A DNA stretch of 64,000 nucleotides from Alphaproteobacteria bacterium (GCA_016869765.1 VGES01000001.1:124001-188000), one strand, 5' to 3'; shown: positions 29,960 to 41,454, numbered from the stretch's first letter. Numbers and translations: made by a program. The notes: generated by a model not told the origin, from the sequence alone.

Positions 29960-30667
29960 TCATGCCGCCCGCGCGAGGCCGTCGCGGATCGTGCGTGCGG
30001 CTTGCGCCGGATCGGCGGCTCCGGTGATCGGCCGACCGATGACCAGCACGTCGGCGCCCAACGCGAGCGCTTCGGCCGGCGTCATGGTGCGCTTCTGATC
30101 GCCGAGCGCCGCGCCATCGGGTCGGATCCCCGGAACGACCAGCTTGAAATTGGCGCCGCACTCCCGGCGCAAGCTGGCGATCTCGTGGGCCGAGCAAACG
30201 ACGCCGTCGATGCCGGAGGCCTGGGCGAGCGCGGCCAGGCGCCGAACGTTGTCGCCGGCGCTGCCGCTGTAGCCCACGGCCGCGAGATCGGCATCATCGA
30301 GGCTGGTCAGAACGGTAACGGCGATGACCCACGGGCGGCTCGCCCCGCCGGCTTTCGTCGCGGCGTCGACGGCGGCTTTCATCATGGCGCGGCCGCCGGC
30401 GGCATGGACGTTGATGATGGCGGGCTTGAGGGCGCAGGCGGCGCGCACCGCGCCCGCCACCGTGTTCGGAATGTCGTGGTACTTGAGGTCGAGGAACACC
30501 GGCATGCCGCCGGCCGCCACCGCCCGCACGCCCTCCGGACCGTGCGCCGTGAAGAACTCCTTGCCGATTTTGACCCCGCCGACGCTGCCGCCGAGACCGC
30601 GCGCCAGCGTCACCGCGCGGTCGCGGTCGGTGGTGTCGAGGGCGCAGAAAATCGGGTTTCGGGTCAC
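29960..30667 (-). CDS. pyrF: Orotidine 5'-phosphate decarboxylase
   Basis: PyrF of 235 residues performs the last step of UMP synthesis. The signature LDLKYHDIPNTV holds the catalytic Asp-Lys-Asp arrangement, and the C-terminal phosphate loop is LVIGRPIT after VVPGIRPDGA. It precedes trpF by four bases and lies 62 bases after lapA on the same strand. Confidence 0.97.
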   Translation of the reverse strand: MTRNPIFCALDTTDRDRAVTLARGLGGSVGGVKIGKEFFTAHGPEGVRAVAAGGMPVFLDLKYHDIPNTVAGAVRAACALKPAIINVHAAGGRAMMKAAVDAATKAGGASRPWVIAVTVLTSLDDADLAAVGYSGSAGDNVRRLAALAQASGIDGVVCSAHEIASLRRECGANFKLVVPGIRPDGAALGDQKRTMTPAEALALGADVLVIGRPITGAADPAQAARTIRDGLARAA

Positions 30668-30729
30668 GGTGCGGCGTTGGTTCGTTGGCGGCGCTGTTTA
30701 TACCAGATCGCCGGCCGCAACAACGTCGC

Positions 30730-31071
30730 CTACTCGTCGAGGGCGAGCATGCGGGTTGGTGGTGCCGACTTCGCTGCCTGCGCGGGCAGCGCGGCTGCGG
30801 CCCGCTGACGTTCGATCTCGGCCCGCAGTCGCGCGTTGTCGCGATCGAGTTGGCGAAGGCGCCGAATCCGCCGCGCGCTCGACCAGCCGATCACGAACGA
30901 AGCGAGCAGCACGCCCAGGGCCCCCGAAACGAAGACCACCAGATAGACCGGCATTTCCAGGGTGTAGGGCATCGGGTCGAGCGAAATCAGCGCCGTCTGC
31001 CGGTTGCCGACCGCGAACACGGTGGCGCCGACGAGCACCAGCGCGAATACCAGCCACTTAAAGGTCTTCAT
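30730..31071 (-). CDS. lapA: LapA-domain inner membrane protein (DUF1049)
   Basis: A 113-residue membrane protein with two helices (about residues 4-20 and 42-64) and a basic, coiled-coil-like cytoplasmic tail (RRIRRLRQLDRDNARLRAEI). This matches the LapA/YciS domain. In enteric bacteria LapA works with LapB to control LpxC turnover and lipopolysaccharide level. Here no lapB is adjacent. The position between ihfB and pyrF is the common alphaproteobacterial order. Confidence 0.85.
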   Translation of the reverse strand: MKTFKWLVFALVLVGATVFAVGNRQTALISLDPMPYTLEMPVYLVVFVSGALGVLLASFVIGWSSARRIRRLRQLDRDNARLRAEIERQRAAAALPAQAAKSAPPTRMLALDE

Positions 31072-31105
31072 CGGGTCACCCGCCCGGAGCGGGAGGGGGC
31101 ACGGC

Positions 31106-31405
31106 CTATTTGGTCTCGGCCGGACGCGGTTGATTGAGCGCCGCGCGCAGTTCCTTGCCCGTCTTGAAGAATGGAACGTGCTTTTCTTCGACGCGGACGG
31201 CGGCGCCGGTGCGCGGATTGCGGGCGACGCGGGCCGCCCGCCGCTTCACCGAAAATGCTCCGAAGCCGCGCAGTTCCACGCGATCCCCCCGCGCCAGGGC
31301 GGCCGAAATCTCGTCGAAAATCGTCGTGACGATGCGCTCGATATCACGCTGGTAGAGATGGGGATTCATCTCGGCCAGACGCATGATGAGTTCGGATTTT
31401 ACCAC
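31106..31405 (-). CDS. ihfB: Integration host factor subunit beta
   Basis: DNA-bending protein of 99 residues. The start is the GTG at 31405 ([16 protein letters not shown]), preceded by GGGGAGG; the track ORF adds 25 unlikely residues. The family signature is [21 protein letters not shown], and the minor-groove proline lies in that arm. It partners IhfA, which is elsewhere. IHF commonly assists sigma-54 promoters, which is relevant because rpoN is also in this window. Confidence 0.95.
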   Translation of the reverse strand: MVKSELIMRLAEMNPHLYQRDIERIVTTIFDEISAALARGDRVELRGFGAFSVKRRAARVARNPRTGAAVRVEEKHVPFFKTGKELRAALNQPRPAETK

Positions 31406-31464
31406 GCGGTCGGCCTCCCCCCGGCATTCCGCGGACCGGCCCTCGTCTGACCGACCGGCGAACG

Positions 31465-32382
31465 TCAGCGAGGGTGCCAAACCGACACTACACCGTCAAG
31501 CCTAAGTCGTTCAGATAACGACACTTTTTTGACCAGCCCGGTCACCAGGTCGAAAAAATCCATGGCCGGGACCGGGCGCTCGAGGTCGACGATCGGCAGC
31601 GCGGCGCTGATGTTCATCTCGGTTTCCAGCCAATCGAGCGCCTCGGCTTCGGTGCCGATACCGTCGATCAGCCCTTGGGCCATCGCCTGGCGTCCGCTGA
31701 AGATCCGGCCGTCGGCCAGGGTGAGCGCCCGCTCGCGTTCGAAGCCGCGGCGCTGGGCGAACAGGTCGACGAACCAGGCGTAGACATCGTCGATTACCGC
31801 CTGCGTCGCCTGGCGTGCCGCCTCCGGCGTCGGTTCGAAAAGGGAGGGCTGCCCCTTGAGCGGTGCGCTGCGATACGTCTCGGAGGAGATTCCGAGGGTC
31901 TTCAGGAGACCGCTGATCTCGGCCGTTTCGAGCGCGACGCCGATCGAGCCGGTGATCGAGGTTTCGAGCGCGAAGATGCGATCCGCCCCGAGCGCCACCA
32001 TGTAGCCGGCCGAGGTGCCGAGCGTGCCGATCACGGCGATCACGGGCTTGCCCGAATCCGACACCCGTCGCAGATCGCGGTAGAGCGACTCGCCGCCGGT
32101 CGTGGTGCCGCCCGGGCTGTCGATCACGACGAGGAGCGCCTGGGTGCGCGGCGAACGGGCGACCGCCTCCAGCATCTCGTGGCGATCGCGGTCATCGAGG
32201 ATGGGCCCGCGGACGGTGAGGCGCGCGATGTGATCGTGCGCCGTGAGCGCGCGAATCTCCGGAATGTTGAACGCCGCGGCCACGGCGGCGCCGGCGATCG
32301 CGATCACGGCGAGCGCCCGCCACCATGTCAAACGGCGCTTCAGGCGCCGCCGATCGATCTGATAATCCGCGTCAAGCGACAT
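31465..32382 (-). CDS. sppA: Signal peptide peptidase SppA (short form)
   Basis: A 305-residue membrane-anchored serine protease of family S49. One N-terminal helix ([16 protein letters not shown], about residues 23-38) anchors it. The nucleophile is the serine in [13 protein letters not shown], and the likely general-base lysine is in [10 protein letters not shown]. The oxyanion region is [13 protein letters not shown]. It clears cleaved signal peptides from the inner membrane. It sits between rpsA and ihfB on one strand. Confidence 0.94.
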   Translation of the reverse strand: MSLDADYQIDRRRLKRRLTWWRALAVIAIAGAAVAAAFNIPEIRALTAHDHIARLTVRGPILDDRDRHEMLEAVARSPRTQALLVVIDSPGGTTTGGESLYRDLRRVSDSGKPVIAVIGTLGTSAGYMVALGADRIFALETSITGSIGVALETAEISGLLKTLGISSETYRSAPLKGQPSLFEPTPEAARQATQAVIDDVYAWFVDLFAQRRGFERERALTLADGRIFSGRQAMAQGLIDGIGTEAEALDWLETEMNISAALPIVDLERPVPAMDFFDLVTGLVKKVSLSERLRLDGVVSVWHPR

Positions 32383-32457
32383 CGGCCTCTGCCCACTCGC
32401 TCGCGTCCGACATCGAACGAGGGCGCCGCGACGATGCGGTCACGGCGCCCCCTCCGA

Positions 32458-34185
<1,728 letters not shown>

Positions 34186-34310
34186 TGGTCCTCTCTGTTC
34201 CGGGTCGGTCCACCGCCCCTCATGGGCGGGCTAACGCCTTGGACCGCCCCAAGCGGTCGCCAGCGCGCGGGATGCAACCAAACCCTTCGTGGGAATACAG
34301 CGGGTGGGTC

Positions 34311-34952
34311 TCACCCGTTACGCGAACGGCGGGAAATAAACGCCACCGCCGCTGCGAAGGCGCTGTCTATATCCAATTCCGTGGTGTCCAGCAAGTAAGC
34401 GTCCGCGGCGGGAACGAGCGGCGAGATCGTCCGCGTACGGTCGCGATGGTCCCGTTCCTTGAGTTCGCCGAGCACGGTCGCGTAATCGGCGGCCTCGCCC
34501 CTCTGGCGCAACTCATCCAGACGCCGCCGGGCGCGAACCTCGGGCGATGCATCGACGAATATCTTGTGGTCGGCATCGGGGCAAACCACTGTCCCTATGT
34601 CTCGACCCTCGATGACGGCCCCGCTACGACCGCCCGGGGGGTACGCTGCGAACTGCCGCTGGTAGTCGAGCAGGGCCTCGCGGACGGGGGGGTAGGTCGA
34701 GACCGTCGAGGCCGCCGCCCCGGTTGTCTCGTCCCTCAGGGCGGGGTCGCCAGCGTTGATCTCGCCCACGCGCTTGGCGGCGGCCAGCGCGGCGGCCGGG
34801 TCGTTGGGCCGATCGCCGGCGCGCAACATGAGAAGCGCCACGGCCCGGTAGAGGGCGCCGGTGTCGAGGTGGGCAAGACCGAAGTGGTCGGCCAACCGGC
34901 GCGCCAGGGTTCCCTTGCCGGCGGCGGCGGGACCGTCGATGGCGATGATCAC
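34311..34952 (-). CDS. cmk: Cytidylate kinase
   Basis: CMP kinase of 213 residues, phosphorylating CMP and dCMP. The P-loop is [17 protein letters not shown], followed by [12 protein letters not shown] and the nucleotide-binding [15 protein letters not shown]. The LID region is rich in arginine ([16 protein letters not shown]). The ATG overlaps the aroA stop. Confidence 0.96.
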   Translation of the reverse strand: MIIAIDGPAAAGKGTLARRLADHFGLAHLDTGALYRAVALLMLRAGDRPNDPAAALAAAKRVGEINAGDPALRDETTGAAASTVSTYPPVREALLDYQRQFAAYPPGGRSGAVIEGRDIGTVVCPDADHKIFVDASPEVRARRRLDELRQRGEAADYATVLGELKERDHRDRTRTISPLVPAADAYLLDTTELDIDSAFAAAVAFISRRSRNG

Positions 34953-36289
34953 GACGGCGCGATGCTCCCGCCGATCCCGTTCACGAGGTCGGCGAAGCCG
35001 GGAAAGCTGGTTGCGATCATCTCGGCTTCGTCGACCGTAACCGGGCTACCGGCTGCCATACCCATGACCAGGAACGCCATGGCGATGCGATGGTCACCTT
35101 CGGTCTGCACGGTGGCGCCCTGAGGCCGGCCACCGGACACGATCAGGCCGTCGTCGAGTTCTTCGACCGCGACGCCACCGGCCTGGAGTCCGCGCGCGAT
35201 CGCCCGCAGGCGATCGCTTTCCTTGACGCGCAGCTCCGCCAAACCCCGCATCGTCGTTTTTCCGCGAGCGAACGCCGCCGCCACCGAAAGAATCGGATAC
35301 TCGTCGATCATCGACGGCGCCCGTTCTGCCGGCACCTCGATGCCCGTGAGCGCGCTCGAACGTACGACGATATCGGCGACCGGCTCGCCGCCGACGTCGC
35401 GCGGATTGGTGAACGTGAGGTCGGCCCCCATATCCCGAAGCGTCGTGAACAGACCGGCGCGGAGCGGGTTCAAGCCGACGGCCTCGATCGTCAATTCGGA
35501 GTCGGGGGTGATCGCGGCTGCCACGGCGAAGAACGCTGCCGATGACGGGTCGGCGGGCACACGGATCGCGCAGCCCGTCAGCTCCGGTTGGCCTTCGATC
35601 ATGATATGGCGGCCATCGGCTTGGTCCTCGACGACGACCTTCGCACCGAAGTGACGGATCATCCGCTCGGTGTGATCGCGTGTGGCGGCGCTCTCGATGA
35701 CGGTCGTCCGCCCAGGTGCGTGCAAGCCCGCGAGCAGCACCGCCGACTTCACCTGGGCGCTCGGCACCGGCAGCCGGTATTCGATGGACAGCGGCATCGC
35801 GCTTCCCGTGATGGCGAGCGGCAGTCGATCCCCGGAGCGCGCGACATAGCTGATCCCCATCCGGGCTAGTGGCTGGACGATCCGCCCCATCGGCCGGCGG
35901 CAGAGCGAGCGATCCCCGGTGAAGAACGTGGTGAACGGATGCCCGGCGGCCACGCCCATCAACAATCGGACTCCTGTGCCGGAGTTGCCGAGGTCTTGGA
36001 CGCACGCGGGTTCGGCGAGGCCGCTGACGCCGCGACCATGGATCGACCAATGGCTTGGCCCGAGCCGCGTGACCTCGGCACCGAAGTTGCGCATGGCCTC
36101 GGCGGTCCGCAGGACGTCGTCCCCCTCCAATAGGCCGTGCACGACCGTCTCGCCGACGCTCAGTCCTCCCAAAATGAGGGCCCGATGCGAGATCGATTTG
36201 TCGCCCGGTACCGAAAGTCGCCCGCGCAAGCGGCGCGTCGGCGTCGAACGGAGTCGGGCGACAGCAGGCGAAGATTCTGAGGCAGTCAT
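34949..36289 (-). CDS. aroA: 3-phosphoshikimate 1-carboxyvinyltransferase (EPSP synthase, class II-like)
   Basis: EPSP synthase of 446 residues in the shikimate pathway. I use the ATG at 36289 ([13 protein letters not shown]); upstream residues in the track ORF cover the divergent zinc-ribbon gene. The N-terminal signature is [15 protein letters not shown], then [13 protein letters not shown] and the C-terminal [15 protein letters not shown]. The block [16 protein letters not shown] resembles class II (Agrobacterium CP4-like) enzymes. At the position where CP4 has alanine this protein has glycine (NSGTG), so glyphosate tolerance should not be assumed. Confidence 0.95.
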   Translation of the reverse strand: MTASESSPAVARLRSTPTRRLRGRLSVPGDKSISHRALILGGLSVGETVVHGLLEGDDVLRTAEAMRNFGAEVTRLGPSHWSIHGRGVSGLAEPACVQDLGNSGTGVRLLMGVAAGHPFTTFFTGDRSLCRRPMGRIVQPLARMGISYVARSGDRLPLAITGSAMPLSIEYRLPVPSAQVKSAVLLAGLHAPGRTTVIESAATRDHTERMIRHFGAKVVVEDQADGRHIMIEGQPELTGCAIRVPADPSSAAFFAVAAAITPDSELTIEAVGLNPLRAGLFTTLRDMGADLTFTNPRDVGGEPVADIVVRSSALTGIEVPAERAPSMIDEYPILSVAAAFARGKTTMRGLAELRVKESDRLRAIARGLQAGGVAVEELDDGLIVSGGRPQGATVQTEGDHRIAMAFLVMGMAAGSPVTVDEAEMIATSFPGFADLVNGIGGSIAPS

Positions 36290-36424
36290 GGCGGGTGTCG
36301 GCCTCTCTAGCACAGCCTTCGCGGTGATCGCCATCACGGCGGATTGCTGACAAAGCTTTTGACAGCGCTGGTCGGCCGTGGCATTGGGGGCCCCGCGAAA
36401 AACGCAAGGTAGCGGAGGCTGCCC

Positions 36425-36754
36425 GTGGCCAAACCGGAATGGGGCAACAAGCACGTCTGTCAGAATTGTGGGGCGCGATTCTACGACCTCCGCAAAGATA
36501 CTCCCGTGTGCCCGTCGTGTGGCACGACGCAAGATACGAAGGTGCGAACGACGACACGCAAGGCCAAGGCCGAACCGCCGAAGCCGGTGAAGGAGCGTCG
36601 TCCGCCGCCGGCACCCGCGGCCGAGACGCCGGAGCCCGAATTCGCCAGCGAGGCTGAAGAGGACGAGAAGGACGACGCGCTCGAGGACACCTCCGACCTC
36701 GGAGAAGACGAGGACATCGGCGAGGTGATCGAGCCCGAGAGCGAAGAGCGCTGA
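36425..36754 (+). CDS. TIGR02300 (FYDLN acid) family zinc-ribbon protein
   Basis: A 109-residue protein with an N-terminal zinc ribbon ([23 protein letters not shown]) followed by a lysine-rich stretch and a very acidic C-terminus. This is the alphaproteobacterial TIGR02300 family, of unknown function. The start is a GTG with GGAGG six bases upstream. It is divergent from aroA and precedes tRNA-Ala, an arrangement seen across the class. Confidence 0.92.
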   Translation: MAKPEWGNKHVCQNCGARFYDLRKDTPVCPSCGTTQDTKVRTTTRKAKAEPPKPVKERRPPPAPAAETPEPEFASEAEEDEKDDALEDTSDLGEDEDIGEVIEPESEER

Positions 36755-36775
36755 GCGCCGACTGGTGCTTTCCCC

Positions 36776-36804
36776 TTGATTTGGCCCAGGCCGGGCCCTA
36801 GCTT
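36776..36804 (+). promoter_or_regulatory. Putative sigma-70 promoter of tRNA-Ala
   Basis: TTGATT and TAGCTT are separated by 17 bases, with the tRNA beginning about 36 bases after the -10 box. The upstream gene ends 22 bases before the -35. Confidence 0.4.
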
Positions 36805-36840
36805 CCGACCCGCGAGCGCGAGCTCGTCCCAACACATTTC

Positions 36841-36916
<76 letters not shown>

Positions 36917-36929
36917 GACCACGCGAGAG

Positions 36930-36960
36930 GGGGCTAGCCGTACGGGCTGGCCCCTTTTTT
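36930..36960 (+). terminator. Rho-independent terminator after tRNA-Ala
   Basis: A 10-bp stem GGGGCTAGCC/GGCTGGCCCC with one G-T pair and a five-base loop, followed directly by six T residues. It ends the tRNA-Ala transcript and lies 24 bases before the convergent dioxygenase stop. Confidence 0.92.
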
Positions 36961-36984
36961 CTTGGGGCGAGAGGGCGGCCGGCG

Positions 36985-37596
36985 CTAACCCAGCACGACC
37001 TCGAAGAAGGCCTTGCGCGCGCCACGCTCGATCTCCTCGGCCGTGACGAGGGAAACGGCCACGCGCTCGCGATCCTCGGCGCTGAGCGATCGGAATAGGC
37101 CGTCACGGGCGTTTTGCGGATGCCCAGCAACATACATTTGCGTCACCAGCCGTTGGCCGCGCGGCGGAATCACGGCAACGTGGATGTGCGGCGTGCGGCC
37201 GGGATAGGGAACCGGGACGATGGTTCGGAAGCGATAGGTGCCGTCGGAGGCCGTCGTTGCCGATCCGAAGCCTTGGAAGTCGGGATCGGCGGGACCGCGG
37301 GAATCGCGCGGGTGGTGGTAACGCCCCGCCGCATCGCACTGCCAGATTTCGACGCGGGCCCCCGCAATGACACGTTCGTCGCGATCGACCACGCGCCCCA
37401 ACAGATGCAGGAGATCCCCGTTCGCCCGCGCAGAGCGACCGGCGACCTGAACCAGATCACTGTCCGAATCGAGCGGCAGGGTCGTCGGGTAGAACGGTCC
37501 TTCGGTTTGGCGTGGCGTGGGCTCCAGTGCCCAGGCCGGCAACGGGAGACCCGAGGCGAGCCCAGCCAACAACACGTGGCGGCGTGAGAAATTCAT
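36985..37596 (-). CDS. Secreted intradiol ring-cleavage dioxygenase-like protein
   Basis: A 203-residue protein with a Tat/Sec-type signal peptide ([23 protein letters not shown]) and a protocatechuate 3,4-dioxygenase-like fold. The non-haem Fe(III) ligands of the family can be followed: Tyr in AAGRYHHP, Tyr in [12 protein letters not shown] and both histidines in HIH. It is shorter than catalytic PcaG/PcaH subunits and lacks a partner. GGAGG lies six bases before the ATG. Exported relatives exist, but their substrates are mostly unknown. It lies downstream of the CHAT gene on the same strand, 81 bases away. Confidence 0.85.
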   Translation of the reverse strand: MNFSRRHVLLAGLASGLPLPAWALEPTPRQTEGPFYPTTLPLDSDSDLVQVAGRSARANGDLLHLLGRVVDRDERVIAGARVEIWQCDAAGRYHHPRDSRGPADPDFQGFGSATTASDGTYRFRTIVPVPYPGRTPHIHVAVIPPRGQRLVTQMYVAGHPQNARDGLFRSLSAEDRERVAVSLVTAEEIERGARKAFFEVVLG

Positions 37597-37677
37597 CGGT
37601 CGTCCTCCTGGTCTCCAGCACGGCGCAACGGTCGCGATTCCGTCGCCGGCCCGCCAGCGTATCCGAACGTTGCCGAA

Positions 37678-40194
37678 CTAGCGCGCGATCGCCAGCGTTC
37701 GCGACCCGCCCAGGACGAAGCCGCCGTAAACCGCCGGAGGCAGGCCGCGGGTGCGGGCGGCATTACGGGCCGTGAGCCACGCCTGGCCGAGGTCGCCCTT
37801 TTCGGCCGCCTCGTGGAACACGGTCATGAACAGGCGCGTCCCTTCGTCCTCGACCGGCCACAGGCTATTGAGCAGGGCGCGGGTGCCACCGAGATAGAAG
37901 CTGCGCGCGAGGCCGAGAAAATCTTCGCCCGCCTCGGCGGTTCCCAATCCCGTCTCGCAGGCGGACAACACGACGAGGTTGGCGGCAATTGGTCGATCGA
38001 AAAGGTTTGCCGCCGTAAGCGCACGAACCTCGGTCGGCCCACTCAGATAGATCGCCGAATCGAGTGGGCGCTCGGCGTCGAATGCGCCGTGGGTTGCGAG
38101 ATGCAGGATCGTCGTTCCCTGCCCCACGGTCTGGCGCAGCCGTTCCTCGGTCGCCGCGCCGCCGATCAGGGGCTCCACCTGGTAGCGCCCGGCGACCTCG
38201 CCCGCCTCGGCGCGGGCGCCCGGCAACGCGGGAAGTCGGCCCCGAAAGTCGGGATCACCGACGATGGTGGGCCTACCGCCCGCTGCGGAAGCGTCCTCTC
38301 GCTGGAGCCAGCCGCCCGTCGGCAATACCACCACCGGAATCTCGATCGATAACGCGCCCCACGGCACGAAATGAAAATCGCCGCTCGGCACGACGTAGAG
38401 CGTGTTCGTGGCGCCCCACTGCTTCACGCCGAGCGCGGCATCGAGCGCCTGGACGGAGGCGGTCATCGCCGCCGTGTCCAGGTTGGTCATGCCCTCGGCA
38501 AACGCCTTGAGCAGGGCGCGCAAATCTGCGGTGCGCAGGGTCAGGGTTTGCAGGCGCGCCTGTTGGGAATCGGCGAGGAGGACGCGCACCTCATCGCTGG
38601 CGCGACCGGGGAACGCGTAGGCCAGCACGTCACCGGGCTTCAGAGACCGACGCACGTCGGCCAGCGTGTGGGTGGCAATGTCGAGCGTATCGGCGAGTTC
38701 GGGTGCCCGCGCCCGCAGGGCCTGCATCAGGGTCTCGCGTTGGCGGCGCAGATCCGTTTCGCGCTGGGCGGCTTGTGGGCTGGCGCCCAGACCCGTCGCC
38801 GCGATCCGTTCCTGGCGAATTCGGCGATCCAAGTCCCTCACCTGCAACAGTGTTGCGCGCTCCTGCGCCACGCCCGCGCTGCGATCGGCGAGCAGGTCGA
38901 CGAACGCGCGAGCGCGTCCGCGCTCGAGGCTTTCGAACAATTGGTCGGGATCGTTTCGGGCAGCAGCGATCGCCGCCAGGCGATAGGTGATGTCCTCCTT
39001 GCTGACGCCGAAGCGACGCTTCGAACGATCGGTCGCCAGGCCGCCCGACACGGTATCGACAGCGACCTGGGCGCGGCGAAAGGCCTGTTCGGCGTCGGCG
39101 GCGCGGTTGAGTGCCAGCAACGCCTCGCCACGGGCGGCTTCGACGCGCCAGACCAGGTCGATCAGTCCGATGGCGTTGGCCTGTTGCACGGCCTGGGCTG
39201 CTATCGGTTCACCCTCGGCCATTCGACCGATGGCGAACAGCGACCAGGCCCGGAAGGCATCGGTCGTCGCCGATCCTGCCGCAAAACCGATGGCCTCGAA
39301 GAAGCGCCGTGCCGCATTGAACGCGCTGTCGCCCGCCGCCGGGTCGCGGCGCACGATCGTGCGGGCCGTTCCAACGAACACGAGGTTCTGGGCCCGTCCG
39401 ACCCAGCTATCGCCGTGGACGGGCAACACGCCCTGGGCATCAGGCATGGCCGCTACGAAGTGCACGTCGTTGAAGCGTTGTTCGGCTTCCTCGGCCCACG
39501 GCAAAGCGACATCGGCTTGGCCGCGCAACAGGTGGGCACCCGCCAGAATGGCATAGGCCCTGAGCTGGGCTGTGGTTTGCCAGACCATGTGCAGAATTTC
39601 GTTGTCGCTCGGGCGATTGGAATACGACGTCGGCAATCGCCACCGTTTGGTTTCTTCGGCGACGAGCGAGGCATCTGCAATGGCGCCGTCGAGGTCGCCG
39701 AGCCACAGGCGTGCTTCCGCCCGCAGCGCCCGCGTGTCGAGCGACTTACCGAAGGCCGCAATCTCGAGGCGTGCCGCGTTCTGCAGTTCTTCCTCGGCAT
39801 CGGCCGCTCGCCCCATCATGATCATCGCGTGGGCGCGCAGGGAATTGTGGACCCACCGGATATCGGGGCGACTGGGCGCCGAAGCCCGGGCCAGCGCCGC
39901 GAGGGTCCGCTCGCCGTCATTGGCCAGGAAGGCGGCATAAGCTTCCGCGAGCTCCGGGGTAACTCGCAAGCCGTAGGAGTTCCGCTCGCCCGCCCGCGGA
40001 GTCGTGACTTTGCCGGTCGGGAGCGGAATTGGCCGTTCGTTTCGGCGTCCATCGGGAGGGCGGACGTTCTTGACCACGGCCGCGGGGGCCTCAGGCAGCG
40101 GGTTCCCGTCGTTCTGGGCCCCGGCGTCCGTCGTGATCACCGCGACCGAAAGAAGACCCGCCGCGACTAGCCGAAGCCGATTTCCACCAGCCAT
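37678..40194 (-). CDS. Exported TPR-CHAT protein (caspase-like peptidase domain)
   Basis: An 838-residue protein with an N-terminal signal peptide (NRLRLVAAGLLSVAVITTDAGAQ). TPR-like helical repeats fill about residues 60-430 (for example AHLLRGQADVALPWAEEAEQRF, ALLALNRAADAEQAFRRAQ). A coiled region and a C-terminal CHAT domain follow. The catalytic dyad is intact: H702 in LHLATHGAFD and C746 in LSACETGLGTAE, with GLARSFYLGGTRALLNSLWPV after it. CHAT domains are C14-type, caspase/separase-like proteases, often in cyanobacteria and in prokaryotic conflict systems. Export suggests a periplasmic role. No obvious substrate or gasdermin neighbour is present. AGAAGG precedes the ATG. Confidence 0.9.
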   Translation of the reverse strand: MAGGNRLRLVAAGLLSVAVITTDAGAQNDGNPLPEAPAAVVKNVRPPDGRRNERPIPLPTGKVTTPRAGERNSYGLRVTPELAEAYAAFLANDGERTLAALARASAPSRPDIRWVHNSLRAHAMIMMGRAADAEEELQNAARLEIAAFGKSLDTRALRAEARLWLGDLDGAIADASLVAEETKRWRLPTSYSNRPSDNEILHMVWQTTAQLRAYAILAGAHLLRGQADVALPWAEEAEQRFNDVHFVAAMPDAQGVLPVHGDSWVGRAQNLVFVGTARTIVRRDPAAGDSAFNAARRFFEAIGFAAGSATTDAFRAWSLFAIGRMAEGEPIAAQAVQQANAIGLIDLVWRVEAARGEALLALNRAADAEQAFRRAQVAVDTVSGGLATDRSKRRFGVSKEDITYRLAAIAAARNDPDQLFESLERGRARAFVDLLADRSAGVAQERATLLQVRDLDRRIRQERIAATGLGASPQAAQRETDLRRQRETLMQALRARAPELADTLDIATHTLADVRRSLKPGDVLAYAFPGRASDEVRVLLADSQQARLQTLTLRTADLRALLKAFAEGMTNLDTAAMTASVQALDAALGVKQWGATNTLYVVPSGDFHFVPWGALSIEIPVVVLPTGGWLQREDASAAGGRPTIVGDPDFRGRLPALPGARAEAGEVAGRYQVEPLIGGAATEERLRQTVGQGTTILHLATHGAFDAERPLDSAIYLSGPTEVRALTAANLFDRPIAANLVVLSACETGLGTAEAGEDFLGLARSFYLGGTRALLNSLWPVEDEGTRLFMTVFHEAAEKGDLGQAWLTARNAARTRGLPPAVYGGFVLGGSRTLAIAR

Positions 40195-40257
40195 CGAGAC
40201 CTTCTCTGAGGCGTTCGAATCGTAGCAGTCAGTCTAGAACCGTGCCGCACGGGAAGG

Positions 40258-41334
40258 TCATAGGGAAAACGTCGGTCCGCGCGCATTCCGGGCCGCCGCT
40301 TCGTTGCTCAAGAACGTCAGCAGCATGAAGCGTGTCCCTCGGGTGACGTCGGTCACTTCGTGCAGCACTGAGCAACTGAACACCAGGGCTTCGCCGGCGC
40401 TGGCGCGATAGGTCTCGGGTCCGTACTCGGGAAACCGCAACATCCCGCCGTCGTATTCGCTGGCATCGTTGAGGAAGAGGGAAACGGCAAAGCGGCGGTG
40501 GGCAGAGATCGGCGATATGTTGTCGCGATGCGCCCGGAAGTAGCCGCCGGTCGAGTGCTGATCGAGATAGGCCGCGATCTTGAACCCGGTCGTTCGCGTC
40601 GCGAGGAATTGGTAGGCCTTGGCCACCTCCGGAACGATTCGGCGTCGGAAGAGATCCGCGAGATTCGCGTTGAGGGCGGGGTCGACGATTTCGTGGTCGC
40701 GCCGGCGTTTCGCCGTTTGTGCGTAGGCGTCTATCTCCGCGTTCGCCCGGTTGTCGATCGTCCCAGAGGCTTCGTTCCCTTTGCTCCGCCACCATTCGGT
40801 CAGTTCGCGACATTGATCACGGCTCATCACTCTGGGGATCCAGAGGACTGGGGCCGACCGTGGTACCGAAAACGCGGCGCCGGGGTCGAGGATCTCGCGC
40901 GCGCCACTTAGGACACCCTCGACATGATCGCGCGCCGGGCCACCACGATCGACACGCCGCACGCGCAGGCCGATGTCGAGCACGTAAGTCGTCAGGGCGG
41001 GCCTCGGTCGGTCGGCTCCGCAGAACGCGTAGAACGCTGTCGTGTCTCCGGCGGTGTCGGCAAGGACGCCCCACGGCAGGACGACCCGCTGCGCCAATGC
41101 TGCGTTCTCGGCCGGCGCCAATCGCGTCACGATGAACAGGTCGACGACCTTCAGGGCGTCGGCCGCCGCTGCGAAGGGACGGAGGTTCACGTCGTAATCG
41201 CGGTCGCAGAATACGAGCACGATGGGCTTGCCGCGCGAGTGTATGACGGGGCTCGTCGCCTGGCCGATCACGTCCGGCAGCGCAAAATTGGGGATGGCAT
41301 CGCCAGGCTCCAACACGTACGGGGTCATCGCCAT
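40258..41334 (-). CDS. Redoxin-like domain fused to 2-oxoglutarate/Fe(II) dioxygenase (P4H type)
   Basis: A two-domain protein of 358 residues. I use the ATG at 41334 (MAMTPYVLEPGD), preceded by AGGGAAGAG; the track ORF begins 19 residues earlier. Residues about 8-145 look like a peroxiredoxin/AhpC-TSA fold (LEPGDAIPNFALPDVIG, KPIVLVFCDRDYD), but the expected peroxidatic cysteine is missing: VNLRPF stands where TxxC should lie. Residues about 165-350 form a prolyl-4-hydroxylase-like domain with iron ligands H269, D271 (YFRAHRDN) and H325 (SVLHEV), and R335 for 2-oxoglutarate. No signal peptide. It precedes the CHAT gene by 63 bases. Confidence 0.87.
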   Translation of the reverse strand: MAMTPYVLEPGDAIPNFALPDVIGQATSPVIHSRGKPIVLVFCDRDYDVNLRPFAAAADALKVVDLFIVTRLAPAENAALAQRVVLPWGVLADTAGDTTAFYAFCGADRPRPALTTYVLDIGLRVRRVDRGGPARDHVEGVLSGAREILDPGAAFSVPRSAPVLWIPRVMSRDQCRELTEWWRSKGNEASGTIDNRANAEIDAYAQTAKRRRDHEIVDPALNANLADLFRRRIVPEVAKAYQFLATRTTGFKIAAYLDQHSTGGYFRAHRDNISPISAHRRFAVSLFLNDASEYDGGMLRFPEYGPETYRASAGEALVFSCSVLHEVTDVTRGTRFMLLTFLSNEAAARNARGPTFSL

Positions 41335-41454
41335 CGCCGCTCTTCCCTGAGGTTTCGGCCCTAGCATCGGCGGCCTCGCGATCGATCGCAAGCGAACCAG
41401 GACTCGGTGCTCCGGCTTGCGCTATCGTCGCCGCAACGACGGGGGGGGAAGCCC

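Noticed and set aside
32421-32450. Terminator after rpsA
   Set aside because: An 8-bp GC stem exists but the loop is 14 bases and there is no T-run, so it is not listed as a terminator.
36359-36387. Promoter before the TIGR02300 gene (TTGACA at 36359)
   Set aside because: The -35 is perfect but no acceptable -10 box is found at 16-18 bases.
37678-40194. CHAT gene as part of a gasdermin or CRISPR-linked death system
   Set aside because: No gasdermin-like, TPR-CHAT/Cas7-11 or other effector gene is adjacent, and the protein has a signal peptide, unlike those cytosolic proteases.
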